Shown here one piece after another: positions 50,970 to 59,651 of a DNA stretch of 61,228 nucleotides; the first letter of the stretch is position 1, and the number at the start of each line of letters is the position of its first letter. The position numbers and the translations under genes are program-made. Origin of the DNA: Clostridiales bacterium (GTDB taxonomy: Bacteria > Bacillota > Clostridia > Oscillospirales > UBA644); NCBI GenBank assembly GCA_003343705.1, contig QAKR01000057.1, positions 1-61,228 of the forward strand, read 5' to 3'. The notes beneath the pieces are model-generated. The model saw only the letters and a program-made list of their open reading frames with translations. It did no database searches and had not been told where the DNA came from.

Positions 50970-51125
50970 AGTTTAAAACTTTAATTACATTACAAATTAT
51001 CTTATAATTAAACTTGGCTTTTCTTTTGTAGTATAAGATAATTCTCAAACCATTCACCACACCCACAAATCCTACTTCTTTGTGCGAGGTGGGGTTTGTG
51101 TTTCAGCGTCTGTGGCTACCCATAA
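50970..51125 (+). repeat. Cloverleaf repeat, copy B (internally deleted)
   Basis: It carries the family left flank (a TTTGTAGTA-like block, ATTCTCAAA and TTCACCACACCC), a reduced outer stem (CACAAATCC with GGGTTTGTG, one G-U pair) and the right flank TTTCAGCGTCTGTG. Only a fragment of one inner hairpin remains (TGCGAGGT). The far-left part (ACTTTAATTACATTACAAATTATCT) matches the outer end of copy D. Confidence 0.75.
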
Positions 51126-51188
51126 GGCAAAATCGTCTACACGATAGCTACCAAACAAATAAAAATTAAACACACGGTAAAATCTCTT

Positions 51189-51548
51189 AAAATAAATAAT
51201 AGACTACTCTGTAAATTTCCACAAAATTTAAACTTAACCACTCTTTTGTAGTACCCTTTCATTCTCAAAGTTTTCACCCGAACCGAAAATCCAAACCCAC
51301 TATGTGGGTTTAAACCGCCTTGCGGTTTGCCTCGTTTCCGAGGCAGGATTTTCGGTTCTTTCAGCGTCCGTATAGGCTTTGACGTTATACGGATGCGGTC
51401 TTGACCGTAGCAAGATTAAAAAGGTTAATTGCTACACAATCTTCTTTACGGAATGAAAGAGGTGGAAAGCATTCCACCTCTTTAGCAATGTGCGTTTTGC
51501 GGTTATGCGCCGACGGCGCATAACCGCAAATATCGCACGCGTATCGTA
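51189..51548 (+). repeat. Cloverleaf repeat, copy C (left arm of the inverted pair)
   Basis: Core 51280-51358: a 13-bp stem (GAACCGAAAATCC with GGATTTTCGGTTC) around three hairpins AACCCAC/GTGGGTT, AAACCGC/GCGGTTT and GCCTCG/CGAGGC. The tail to 51548 holds TCCGTATA/TATACGGA and AAAGAGGTGGAA/TTCCACCTCTTT. It also holds a perfect 16-bp stem TTTGCGGTTATGCGCC/GGCGCATAACCGCAAA (51496-51530). The whole tail recurs in reverse at 55128-55490. The inner hairpin order is opposite to that of copies A and D relative to the flanks. Confidence 0.85.
51456..51483. terminator. Hairpin in copy C that could terminate the Argonaute transcript
   Basis: AAAGAGGTGGAA and TTCCACCTCTTT form a 12-bp stem with loop AGCA. 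On the minus strand it follows the SIR2-Ago gene by about 190 bases. U-tracts are short on both sides. Confidence 0.45.
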
Positions 51549-51669
51549 ATCAACCCATGAAGGAAATGTTAAATTTAATGGTAAGATAAAAATGGAGAAT
51601 GTGTGTGGGGGGGGTAAATTGATAATTAAAATATAATCGAAAGTTCTAGAAAAATCTTGTTGATTTTTT

Positions 51670-54600
51670 TTACATAAAAAAACGATAATCGTAAATAGAT
51701 CCTTCATATTGCGATAGTAGCCATCCAATACGAGCTATTTCATTGGAAGATTCTATTGTACAAGGCAACTTGGAGTAAAGACCAAAGCTGTTCCAATTCA
51801 TCTTGGACAATCCTAAAATTTCAGTTGCAATTTGTGCCATATCCCCCGAACCGTAATGTTTTACGATCTTTAGCGGAAGCGGAATTGTCTTTCCTCCTTG
51901 AATGTACTTAAATTTAAGATTTCTTATAGACGGTGCGATACCATGAGTATACAAAAGCATTGTATTTTCATTTAATGGGAAACATAATCCCCGTCGAACT
52001 GGATATCCATCTATATTGAATTCCTTCGAAAATTCAAAGCATCGAATATCGTCCTCATAATTGATTTCTAATAGTTCAATATCAGTAATCCCTGCCGATG
52101 AAAGGCTCTTCACAAGTCCGTTAACTTCCTCTTCTCTGAATGGAGTGCGCTTATGAATTACCACTCTTTTGGGAAGCTCTGTAAAGGATTTATAAAACAA
52201 TTCCTTTATATTAAGACCAAGTTTATATGCTTCATTTTCTGTCAAAAAAGGATTTTTCTTGTGGTCTAAAACAACATCATTGAGCTTCGAAAGCTTATAC
52301 TTCAATCCTTGTCCATCAGCGGAATAGATATGGCTACATCCCACTACTACATCAGTTCCTGTATCTGATTTGTTTATGCTGTAGCCAATTCCGGTAAAAG
52401 CAGTGTCTTGACTTAAGCCGGAAATAACCCATGGTATGCGGCAAGATTTCACATATATCGCAAGGGATAGTGCCCACATTATTTGGCAGCGCATATTACT
52501 TTCAAGTGTTTTTTCTCGGATAAATTGCGTAGCAATATTTTTTTGAGCAGCGTATGCTTTAACAAAGTTATGCAAATCATAGTTTTCAAATTTATCAGAA
52601 AATGATGTTAACGACTCATATTCTTTTGGTATGTAGATAAGAACAACATCTGTTGGTTGTGAACTAAGTTTGTCAATCTGACGTATTATGTTTTCCCTAA
52701 ATTCTCTTGCTGTTGCTTTTATATCAGCACCACTTGTAACATTCATATTTATCCACTGTTGTGAAGTGACCAGAGGAATATTTAATCCTATGTTAAAAGC
52801 ATTATAAAATCCTGGAAATGGTAAGACGTACTCAATGTTATACTTTACATCGGAATGCTGATTATTTAATTCGTTCAAAAAAGTATAAAATGTAGTAGCA
52901 TGGTTTTTTGGACAAAGTACACCTATGTTAATAGATGTCCGTAACATCTTACCATTAAGATTGAAGTCGTATGGACTATTTTGCGTTAGTCCTCGCATGG
53001 GATGAAAATCATTAACCATCTTATTTTGTTGTGGATTAAAGAAAGTCAATTCCGGATCACGACATTCAATCCCGTTCATGATTACACGCTTTGAATCAAT
53101 TGAATTAGGCAAATTCAATTGATAATTGCTTAAATTATTTCTTATTCCAATTAAAGCACTATTTGAACCAACGGAAAAATGAAAAGTGTCCTTACTTGCA
53201 GGAGGAAAAGTGGCTTTCACTATGCTGTCACCTATGATAAAGTTCGTCCACTCAGCTATATAATTGTTGATAAATAGATTTGGCTTACCACCATTAATTC
53301 TTGCTGAAAAAGCATCAGCAAATGATTTCATAACTGATTTTGTATATATGTCCGAATCTCTGAAATGGTACGAAGGTAAAAAAGTTAAATATGTATATTT
53401 GTAGTCAAATTTCAACGATAATCGAACACCTAAATACGCATGAATTGTCATTCCTTGGATTTGATAAGAAAAAGCTTTATTTGGGTCTTTTATATCCCAG
53501 ATTTTATCTTTAGAAAATGCTAATCCATTTTTTTCAGCTAATATTCTTGTTACCGCTCTGAGCAACAATTCTCTAAAAGTCCCATTGCTCAATATAAGTT
53601 TTCTGGAAAATGGTGTGATCTCTATGTTGCCGGACAGTCGCTTAGAACACACTTCAGCTATTTTTTCTTTTTCACCCCAAGCATATACTAAATCCTGAAA
53701 AGGGACTGCAATTATATTATGTTCTGATAATGATTTGCACACATTCCATGGCTTTTCATCAGTATCATAGCACAATTTGAATTGGTAGCAAGTAGAAGGA
53801 AATTTGATTAGGTATAAATTAGATTCAACAATCTTTTTCAGTGTACCGTCTGATTGTTGAAATGAAGTTGAAGTAAAATCTGTGTGATTCCCTAATGTAT
53901 TCAGAAGAGAATCTATTCTATTGAGAAAATGGACATTGCCACTCATGCAGTAACGTGACAATAAAAGCATCGTTTTGTCAAATCCATCCGTGGAAATATA
54001 AAATCCTTGCCTACCATTGGTGGCCATAATATTTAGCAATTCCTTAACAGAAGAAGGACAGTCTGCTCCATACCCACACCAATAGAGTCTACCTGCTCCA
54101 GGCTGAGAATAAGCTTCTTTTAGTGCAGACATTAATGATTTGTCACGTCCACTATATCCAATAACAATTAGATTTCTCTTTGCAAGCTCATGTTGTAATG
54201 CTTTTATCAGAACATCGCTCTCGGAATCAAGCTCAACGGTAGTGTTCTTTAATGCTCCATATTTGTAATCGCCATGAAGGGCTACACAAAGGAGTTCTTT
54301 GTCTACATCAGATCTGTAAATACGATCCTGTGATTCTAATGTAACTTCCACAGGTGTCAAGCTGTATTGATGTGCCGCCTTTAGAGATAAACCATCGAAA
54401 TTAGTTGTCCAGATGCTTTTTATCCAACCGATCTCAGCAAGCATGGCCACCAAGTGGTACCCTAAACTTGGGTTCTTGTTTTCAGTTAAATGTTGAAAGT
54501 ATTTTCTTCTGTCATCATCAATAGGATACGCCTTTTCAGCAAAAAAAGAATACTCTTTATCAGAATTTGCAATAGGATAAACCTTTTGTGAATCCAACCA

Positions 54601-54825
54601 GTTTTGAATCGCAATGCGGACGTTATCAATCTTTATATTTTTGAATGAGTCTGCTAATGACGGGTTTTGAGACGTAAATATTTCATGCTTCCAATCCCAT
54701 ATGCAATCAGAAGCAGAAGGAATACCCGACTCCACAGAAGATCCTGCACCTAAAAGCAACGAATGCGTCGTATCTTTATTTTGTTTAAGTGAACGAATAA
54801 ACTCGTCAAATTTAAGCGTTTGCAT
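51670..54825 (-). CDS. Single-chain SIR2-APAZ-short Argonaute (SPARSA-type defence protein)
   Basis: A 1051-residue protein. SIR2 domain (about 1-290): LLGAGSSVESGIPSA (24-38), TTNFDG (140-145), the catalytic-type His in ALHGD (182-186) and VIGYSGRD (221-228). APAZ-like region (about 300-620). MID domain (about 630-795): HNFVKAYAAQKNIATQFI with Lys756 and Gln767, plus Lys793 in IYVKS, the 5'-phosphate pocket pattern. PIWI (about 800-1051): the first catalytic Asp is Gly (TGIGYS) and the RDG site is HKRTPF, so there is no slicer activity. Known relatives bind guide RNA and, on finding invader DNA, activate NAD+ hydrolysis and abort infection. Fused versions are rarer than two-gene ones. AAAGGAG lies six bases before the ATG. 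Confidence 0.92.
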   Translation of the reverse strand: MQTLKFDEFIRSLKQNKDTTHSLLLGAGSSVESGIPSASDCIWDWKHEIFTSQNPSLADSFKNIKIDNVRIAIQNWLDSQKVYPIANSDKEYSFFAEKAYPIDDDRRKYFQHLTENKNPSLGYHLVAMLAEIGWIKSIWTTNFDGLSLKAAHQYSLTPVEVTLESQDRIYRSDVDKELLCVALHGDYKYGALKNTTVELDSESDVLIKALQHELAKRNLIVIGYSGRDKSLMSALKEAYSQPGAGRLYWCGYGADCPSSVKELLNIMATNGRQGFYISTDGFDKTMLLLSRYCMSGNVHFLNRIDSLLNTLGNHTDFTSTSFQQSDGTLKKIVESNLYLIKFPSTCYQFKLCYDTDEKPWNVCKSLSEHNIIAVPFQDLVYAWGEKEKIAEVCSKRLSGNIEITPFSRKLILSNGTFRELLLRAVTRILAEKNGLAFSKDKIWDIKDPNKAFSYQIQGMTIHAYLGVRLSLKFDYKYTYLTFLPSYHFRDSDIYTKSVMKSFADAFSARINGGKPNLFINNYIAEWTNFIIGDSIVKATFPPASKDTFHFSVGSNSALIGIRNNLSNYQLNLPNSIDSKRVIMNGIECRDPELTFFNPQQNKMVNDFHPMRGLTQNSPYDFNLNGKMLRTSINIGVLCPKNHATTFYTFLNELNNQHSDVKYNIEYVLPFPGFYNAFNIGLNIPLVTSQQWINMNVTSGADIKATAREFRENIIRQIDKLSSQPTDVVLIYIPKEYESLTSFSDKFENYDLHNFVKAYAAQKNIATQFIREKTLESNMRCQIMWALSLAIYVKSCRIPWVISGLSQDTAFTGIGYSINKSDTGTDVVVGCSHIYSADGQGLKYKLSKLNDVVLDHKKNPFLTENEAYKLGLNIKELFYKSFTELPKRVVIHKRTPFREEEVNGLVKSLSSAGITDIELLEINYEDDIRCFEFSKEFNIDGYPVRRGLCFPLNENTMLLYTHGIAPSIRNLKFKYIQGGKTIPLPLKIVKHYGSGDMAQIATEILGLSKMNWNSFGLYSKLPCTIESSNEIARIGWLLSQYEGSIYDYRFFM

Positions 54826-55000
54826 AATGAGCTCCTTTAATTTAATATTTTGTTCCTTTTATTTATTAAAATTCAATCATCTTAGTGATTACAATCAAAT
54901 TCTAAAGATATTACAAGGTAATGTTAATAACATATATCTAATTTTCCATTATTGTACTAATATGATCGCTATTGAACTACGCATTATTACTATTACCAAA

Positions 55001-55029
55001 ATCATACCACAATTCGACAAATATTTCAA
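55001..55029 (-). promoter_or_regulatory. Sigma-A promoter of the SIR2-Ago gene
   Basis: The minus strand reads TTGAAA (55029-55024), a 17-base spacer and TATGAT (55006-55001) with a TGG extension. It predicts a leader of about 170 nt (54826-54994) before the gene. That leader has no reading frame or clear stem. Confidence 0.7.
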
Positions 55030-55127
55030 TACCTTTTTCACATTTTTGTAATCATATTGTAATTGAATACAAACATATTCATTTACAATTATAAATTAAC
55101 ACCGCCCTTTCCCCGCCGCCTGCGTTA

Positions 55128-55690
55128 ATATATACGCATGCGATATTTGCGGTTATACACCTTCGTGAATAACTGCAAAACGCACATTGCTAATGAGGTG
55201 GAATGCTTTCCACCTCATTTATTCCGTAAAGAAGATTATGTGGCAATACACCTTTCTTAGCCTTGCACGGTCAAGGTGAGGAGAGCAGAACCATACGAAA
55301 TGTTTTGCAGTTTTGAATAAGTAAATTTTTATTAAGACATGAAAAAAAGCACATGAATGCTTAATGCATCCAGAGCATTTTTGACGTAGTATTAGAAAAA
55401 ATTTGCAATTCAAAACCGTATTGTGTTCTGCTCTCCTCACCTTGCAAACCGCATCCGTCTATCGCCATGCCTCCGCGGACGCTGAAACAACCCCAAATCC
55501 AGTCCCACGTAGTGGGTCAAAAACCGCTTTGCGGTTTACCTCGCTGTGCGAGGTGGATTTGGGGTTGTAGTGAATGTTTTGAGAATTGTTTGGTACTACA
55601 TAAGAATAATCAAGTTTTAATTTTGTAGAGTTTTAGAACGTAGTCTATTTTTATTTTTCAGATAATTTGTTATGTAATTAAGTTTTATAG
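55128..55690 (-). repeat. Cloverleaf repeat, copy D (right arm of the inverted pair)
   Basis: The most complete copy. Reading the minus strand: the far-left block, TGTAGTACC, ATTCTCAAA, then the core 55487-55568. The core has a 14-bp stem ACAACCCCAAATCC with GGATTTGGGGTTGT and hairpins CCTCGC/GCGAGG, AAACCGC/GCGGTTT and CCCAC/GTGGG. TTTCAGCGTCC follows, then the tail shared with copy C down to TGCGATATTTGCGGTTAT. It is interrupted by a 173-bp insertion at 55272-55444. Confidence 0.85.
55272..55444. mobile_element. 173-bp MITE-like insertion with 20-bp terminal inverted repeats
   Basis: CAAGGTGAGGAGAGCAGAAC at the left is the exact reverse complement of the right end. Weaker complementarity (ATACG and TTTTGAA blocks) continues inward. 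Comparison with copy C shows that this block splits the sequence GGTCAAG/ACCGCATCC, so it is an insertion. It has no coding capacity, and a short target duplication could not be fixed unambiguously. Confidence 0.75.
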
Positions 55691-55846
55691 TAAATTAACT
55701 CCAAAATCAGTCCGTCCTTTAGTTCTATTTTCCGTTTAACTGCGTTATCCTCCTAGAAATACGGGAGTATTTCTGTGTTGTCTGCCTTGTCAGACGAAAA
55801 ATATACTCGAAAATCCTGAACCACTTTTGAAGTTAATCGACTATAA
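55685..55846. mobile_element. 162-bp element with imperfect terminal inverted repeats
   Basis: TTATAGTAAATTAACTCCAA at the left and a matching inverted end near 55825-55846 (GAAGTTAATCGACTATAA) pair with a few mismatches. Inside are hairpins AGAAATAC/GTATTTCT and GTCTG/CAGAC. Non-coding. It abuts or slightly overlaps the end of repeat copy D. Confidence 0.5.
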
Positions 55847-55931
55847 TGTCAAATCTTTTTATAATCTATTATTTTATGCGGAGCAATCAAAATCACAGCT
55901 TTGCTGTGAACCTTAGTTTTTCGTATATAAC
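55847..55931. other. Remaining spacer before clpE, nothing further seen
   Basis: AT-rich spacer with one small stem (CACAGC/GCTGTG around 55900). No gene. Confidence 0.3.
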
Positions 55932-55960
55932 AAAAAAACGGCAGTATTAAACTGCCGTTT
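55932..55960 (-). terminator. Intrinsic terminator after the ClpE-like gene
   Basis: ACGGCAGT and ACTGCCGT form an 8-bp stem with loop TTAAT on the minus strand, followed by TTTTTTG. Confidence 0.85.
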
Positions 55961-55969
55961 TATACGTTT

Positions 55970-58279
55970 CTATTTAAGGTTAACCGCTATTTTACCGTCT
56001 TTTACATCTATATCAACAGATGTGGGGATTATATCGGTTTCACACATCACGTGAACGATATTATCTTCTATTTCCTTTTGAACAACACGGCGGACATTAC
56101 GTGCACCGTATTCGTGGGAATAAGATTTATCAGCTAAATATGAAACAGCCGCATCGCTGCATGTGAATTTAATTTCACGCTCCCAAAGGCCTTTTTCCAG
56201 GTCTGCAAGCTGAATTTTAACTATATCATTAAACAGCTCTTTACCAAGCGGTGCAAAGGTTATAATTTCATCAACACGGTTAATAAATTCAGGACGAAGG
56301 AATTCGTTAAGAGCTTTACGTGTTTTTTCTTCTGAAATCTCCGAAACAGATTTATTAAAGCCTGCCGCACTGCCCTTTATATTTGAGCCTGCATTTGAAG
56401 TCATAACAATTATAGTATGTTCAAATGAAACGGATTTGCCGTGTGCGTCGGTTATTTTGCCGTCGTCCAAAACCTGTAAAAGTATATTTAAAACATCAGG
56501 ATGTGCTTTTTCAATTTCATCAAATAAAATTACCGAATAAGGTTTTCTGCGGATTTTTTCCGTTAACTGCCCTGCTTCGTCATATCCGACATAACCCGGA
56601 GGTGAACCGATAATTCTGGAAACGGAATGTTTTTCCATAAATTCACTCATGTCAAGACGTATGAGTGTTTCCGGTGAGTTGAAAAGCTCGTTAGCCAAAA
56701 CCTTTACAAGCTCGGTTTTGCCGACACCTGTGGGGCCGGTAAAAATAAAGGAGACAGGGCGCTTTCTCGGAACAAGAGAAATTCTTGCACGTTTAACGGC
56801 GTTTGCAATCGCCTCTATTGCCTTATCCTGGCCGACTATTCGGTTTTTAAGCGTAGCTTCAAGGTTTCTCAACTTTTCGCTTTCGCTTGCTTTGATTGTG
56901 GAGGCAGGTATCCCTGTCCATAATTCAATAACCGTTATAACATCATCTATAGTAACTTCGATAAAGCCTATTTCTTCACGAAGTTTTTGTACTTTTTCAT
57001 TTAAGCGAGCTTCATTTGCCCGTAGCTCTGCCAACCTGGCATAATCAGGGTCTTCCATAACCTCTTTATGCTCAAGCTCGTCAATTTCAGCTAAAACTTC
57101 TTTATGTTCTTTTGCAGAAATAAACAATTCCCCGTATTTAGGGTTTTTAAGAGTTGCATTTGAACAAGCCTCGTCCAAAAGGTCTATTGCTTTATCAGGT
57201 AAAAAGCGGTCGTTAACATAACGCTCGGAAAAATCTACAGCTTTTTGAACAACATACATCGGAACTTTTATTGCGTGGAACTGTTCATAATGGCCTTTAA
57301 TACCTTTAAGCATTTCAATTGTTTCTTCAATTGAGGGTTCGTTAACAATAACAGGCTGGAATCGTCTTTCAAGGGCTGCGTCTTTTTCAATATACTTACG
57401 ATATTCTGTAAGGGTTGTTGCGCCTATAACCTGAACTTCACCTCTCGATAAAGCCGGTTTAAGCATATTTGCAGCACTCATTGTGCCTTCGCTGTCGCCT
57501 GTTCCTACAAGAGTGTGAACTTCGTCTATAACAAGTATTACATTACCTATACGTTTAACTTCTTCCAACAAGCCTTTAACTCGGCTTTCAAACTGGCCTC
57601 GGAACTGTGTTCCGGCAACAAGGGCTGTTAAATCAAGCAAATATATTTCTTTTTCTGCTATTTTTGCAGGAACTTCTTTTTTAACGATTTTTATTGCAAC
57701 ACCTTCTGCAATCGCTGTTTTACCAACACCGGGTTCACCGATCAAGCAAGGGTTGTTTTTTGTACGTCTGTTAAGAATTTGCAAAACACGTAAAGTTTCT
57801 TTATCTCTGCCTATAACGTTATCAATTTTACCTTCACGTGCTTTTTGTGTTAAGTTCTGACAATAAGTGTTTAAAAAACGCAGCGGCTTTTCTTCGTTTT
57901 TCTCTTTTTTATCGCCTTTTTTACCGCTCTTTTTTTCTTCTTTTTTATCTAATGGTGCAGATTCGTTAGGCGAAGGTTGTTCACCTGACTGTATTGCGCC
58001 GAATTTATTCATTAAATTATTAAACATTTCCATGCTTGGGGCACCACCGGGAGTAAAGTTTTCATCACCCAATTCATTAAAAACTTCATCAACCTGGTCG
58101 CTAATCTCATCGAGATCGTCTTCGTTAATGCCGAGCTGCTTCATAATATTGTCCACGTTTGGAAGCTTGAGTTCTTTTGCGCATTTAAGGCAAAGGCCCT
58201 CATTTTTTGCTTCGCTGCCATCCATACGTGTTATAAAAACAACAGCGGCTCTTTTTTTGCATCTTGAACACATTACCAT
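55970..58279 (-). CDS. ClpE-like AAA+ ATPase of a Clp protease
   Basis: An unfoldase that feeds proteins to ClpP. The N terminus has a zinc finger (CSRCKKRA with CLKCAKEL) in place of the paired Clp-N repeats, which is the ClpE mark. An acidic, then Lys-rich linker follows (about 60-130). The first AAA domain has GEPGVGKTAIAEG, and a short coiled-coil middle domain lies at about 400-440. The second AAA domain has GPTGVGKTELVK and FDEIEKAHPDV. Two Met codons (58279 and 58273) are possible starts. It follows pgsA by one base and ends in a terminator. Confidence 0.88.
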   Translation of the reverse strand: MVMCSRCKKRAAVVFITRMDGSEAKNEGLCLKCAKELKLPNVDNIMKQLGINEDDLDEISDQVDEVFNELGDENFTPGGAPSMEMFNNLMNKFGAIQSGEQPSPNESAPLDKKEEKKSGKKGDKKEKNEEKPLRFLNTYCQNLTQKAREGKIDNVIGRDKETLRVLQILNRRTKNNPCLIGEPGVGKTAIAEGVAIKIVKKEVPAKIAEKEIYLLDLTALVAGTQFRGQFESRVKGLLEEVKRIGNVILVIDEVHTLVGTGDSEGTMSAANMLKPALSRGEVQVIGATTLTEYRKYIEKDAALERRFQPVIVNEPSIEETIEMLKGIKGHYEQFHAIKVPMYVVQKAVDFSERYVNDRFLPDKAIDLLDEACSNATLKNPKYGELFISAKEHKEVLAEIDELEHKEVMEDPDYARLAELRANEARLNEKVQKLREEIGFIEVTIDDVITVIELWTGIPASTIKASESEKLRNLEATLKNRIVGQDKAIEAIANAVKRARISLVPRKRPVSFIFTGPTGVGKTELVKVLANELFNSPETLIRLDMSEFMEKHSVSRIIGSPPGYVGYDEAGQLTEKIRRKPYSVILFDEIEKAHPDVLNILLQVLDDGKITDAHGKSVSFEHTIIVMTSNAGSNIKGSAAGFNKSVSEISEEKTRKALNEFLRPEFINRVDEIITFAPLGKELFNDIVKIQLADLEKGLWEREIKFTCSDAAVSYLADKSYSHEYGARNVRRVVQKEIEDNIVHVMCETDIIPTSVDIDVKDGKIAVNLK

Positions 58280-58280
58280 G

Positions 58281-58877
58281 TTATTTGGTATCCTTTCCTT
58301 TTGTTGTTTTTTCCTTGTTCATTTTTACAGCAATTTTTATATAGCTTACAAGAGAGAACAACGAGAATAATATAGCCGTGCAGAAAAGTACATATACAAT
58401 TATAGTCAAAACATGTTTTTCGATATTAAGAAGTTCAAAGAATAATGACAGTATAAATGTTGCAAAGAACAGCACGGTTGTTACTTTGCCGTACCAACGG
58501 GCAGGAATAATCCCTTTTACTTTCTTGTATAGGAAAAGTCCGCCAAATATCATTATAAGCTCTTTTATTATTATCACCCCGGTTATCCACCAAGGCAAAA
58601 ACCCGCTTAACGAAAAACAAATAACTGTAGACAGTGTGAATAGTTTATCCGCAAAAGGGTCCAATACTTTTCCAAGATTTGAAACTTGATTATAATGACG
58701 TGCAATATATCCGTCTAAAGTATCGGTAAGCCCTGAAACAATCAAAATTAACAGAGCAACCCATTGAGTGTTTTGATTAAAGTAAAACACACAAAAAAGA
58801 ACAACCAATAAAATCCTGACAAGAGAAAGAAAGTTGGGGATTGTTGCCCAATCGTGTCTTCTTTTTGTAGGCACCAT
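58281..58877 (-). CDS. pgsA: CDP-diacylglycerol-glycerol-3-phosphate phosphatidyltransferase
   Basis: Makes phosphatidylglycerol phosphate, the first committed step to phosphatidylglycerol. The CDP-alcohol phosphotransferase motif DGYIARHYNQVSNLGKVLD (then PFAD) has the DG, AR, G, D and D residues at the standard spacing. There are five to six membrane helices in 198 residues. Coupled to cvpA upstream (18 bases) and clpE downstream. Confidence 0.93.
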   Translation of the reverse strand: MVPTKRRHDWATIPNFLSLVRILLVVLFCVFYFNQNTQWVALLILIVSGLTDTLDGYIARHYNQVSNLGKVLDPFADKLFTLSTVICFSLSGFLPWWITGVIIIKELIMIFGGLFLYKKVKGIIPARWYGKVTTVLFFATFILSLFFELLNIEKHVLTIIVYVLFCTAILFSLFSLVSYIKIAVKMNKEKTTKGKDTK

Positions 58878-58895
58878 AAATGACTCCTTTTATTG

Positions 58896-59639
58896 TTAAT
58901 CTTTGTATCCGAGTGAAAGCGGATTAAATTTTTCAAATGTTTTGTATACGATAGTTTTTTCAGTTACCTGTTTATAAGTATAACCCGTAACTTTTTCAAG
59001 AGTATAGGGATATATTGTATGAACAACCATAATAAGAACAAATGATAATAAAATTGCTTTAATTACCCCGAAAAGCATTCCTCCGGCAGTATCAAAATTA
59101 CGTATGATAGGAATTTTTGCGATAAAGCTTGCAAGCCAGAAAAGAAGCCTAAATAAAATAAGCGATAAAACAAAAATTATTAAGAACGCCAACACCCGGC
59201 TGACCATTTCGGAAATAGGCCCGGCGATATTTTCAACCGCAGCGATTTTTGCCTGTTCGATATCATTGGCACGGGCTTCTAAATATTTTTCTGAAACGCT
59301 TTTTATATCAATACCGAAATTATTCAAAAAATCTGTAAAAAAGGACGGAGTGTTAGCAAATAAATCGTCAAAATCTATGCTCTCCAGAGTAGATTGAGTT
59401 CCTGCCGGGTCAGGTGTAAGCTGATTCATAACCCATGCTTCAATTGGTTTTTCCACGTAGTTATCATTTATAAATGTGCCGAGCTGTGAAGAGAATATAA
59501 CTGCAACAATAATTGCTGCAACCGTACCCAAAAGCCCTATTAAAGATTTTAATAGGCCTGTACGTTTACCTAACATAATACATCCTACAAAAATCAATAT
59601 AAGCAATAACTCAAGCCCTGCGGCTAATGCTATGTTCAT
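58896..59639 (-). CDS. CvpA-family membrane protein
   Basis: A 247-residue protein with helices at about 5-24, 32-52, 140-160 and 180-205. GLLKSLIGLLGTVAAIIVAV and the later FDTAGGMLFGVIKAILLSF are the CvpA-family signature. The extracytoplasmic loop (about 55-135) is larger than in E. coli CvpA. CvpA-type proteins take part in envelope stress resistance or export; the role here is unknown. Confidence 0.8.
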   Translation of the reverse strand: MNIALAAGLELLLILIFVGCIMLGKRTGLLKSLIGLLGTVAAIIVAVIFSSQLGTFINDNYVEKPIEAWVMNQLTPDPAGTQSTLESIDFDDLFANTPSFFTDFLNNFGIDIKSVSEKYLEARANDIEQAKIAAVENIAGPISEMVSRVLAFLIIFVLSLILFRLLFWLASFIAKIPIIRNFDTAGGMLFGVIKAILLSFVLIMVVHTIYPYTLEKVTGYTYKQVTEKTIVYKTFEKFNPLSLGYKD

Positions 59640-59651
59640 GTTTTTCTCCCC

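Noticed and set aside
51670..54825. Two separate genes (SIR2-APAZ and Ago) with a sequencing fusion
   Set aside because: The frame is continuous with no internal stop, start or ribosome binding site between domains. A true fusion is the simpler reading.
51000..55700. Transposase or integrase that would move the Argonaute island
   Set aside because: No reading frame besides SIR2-Ago in this interval shows any recombinase motif; short frames are AT-rich noise.
57867..58370. 167-residue frame opposite the ClpE N terminus
   Set aside because: Ser/Phe-rich antisense shadow of the Lys/Glu-rich linker of the ClpE-like protein.
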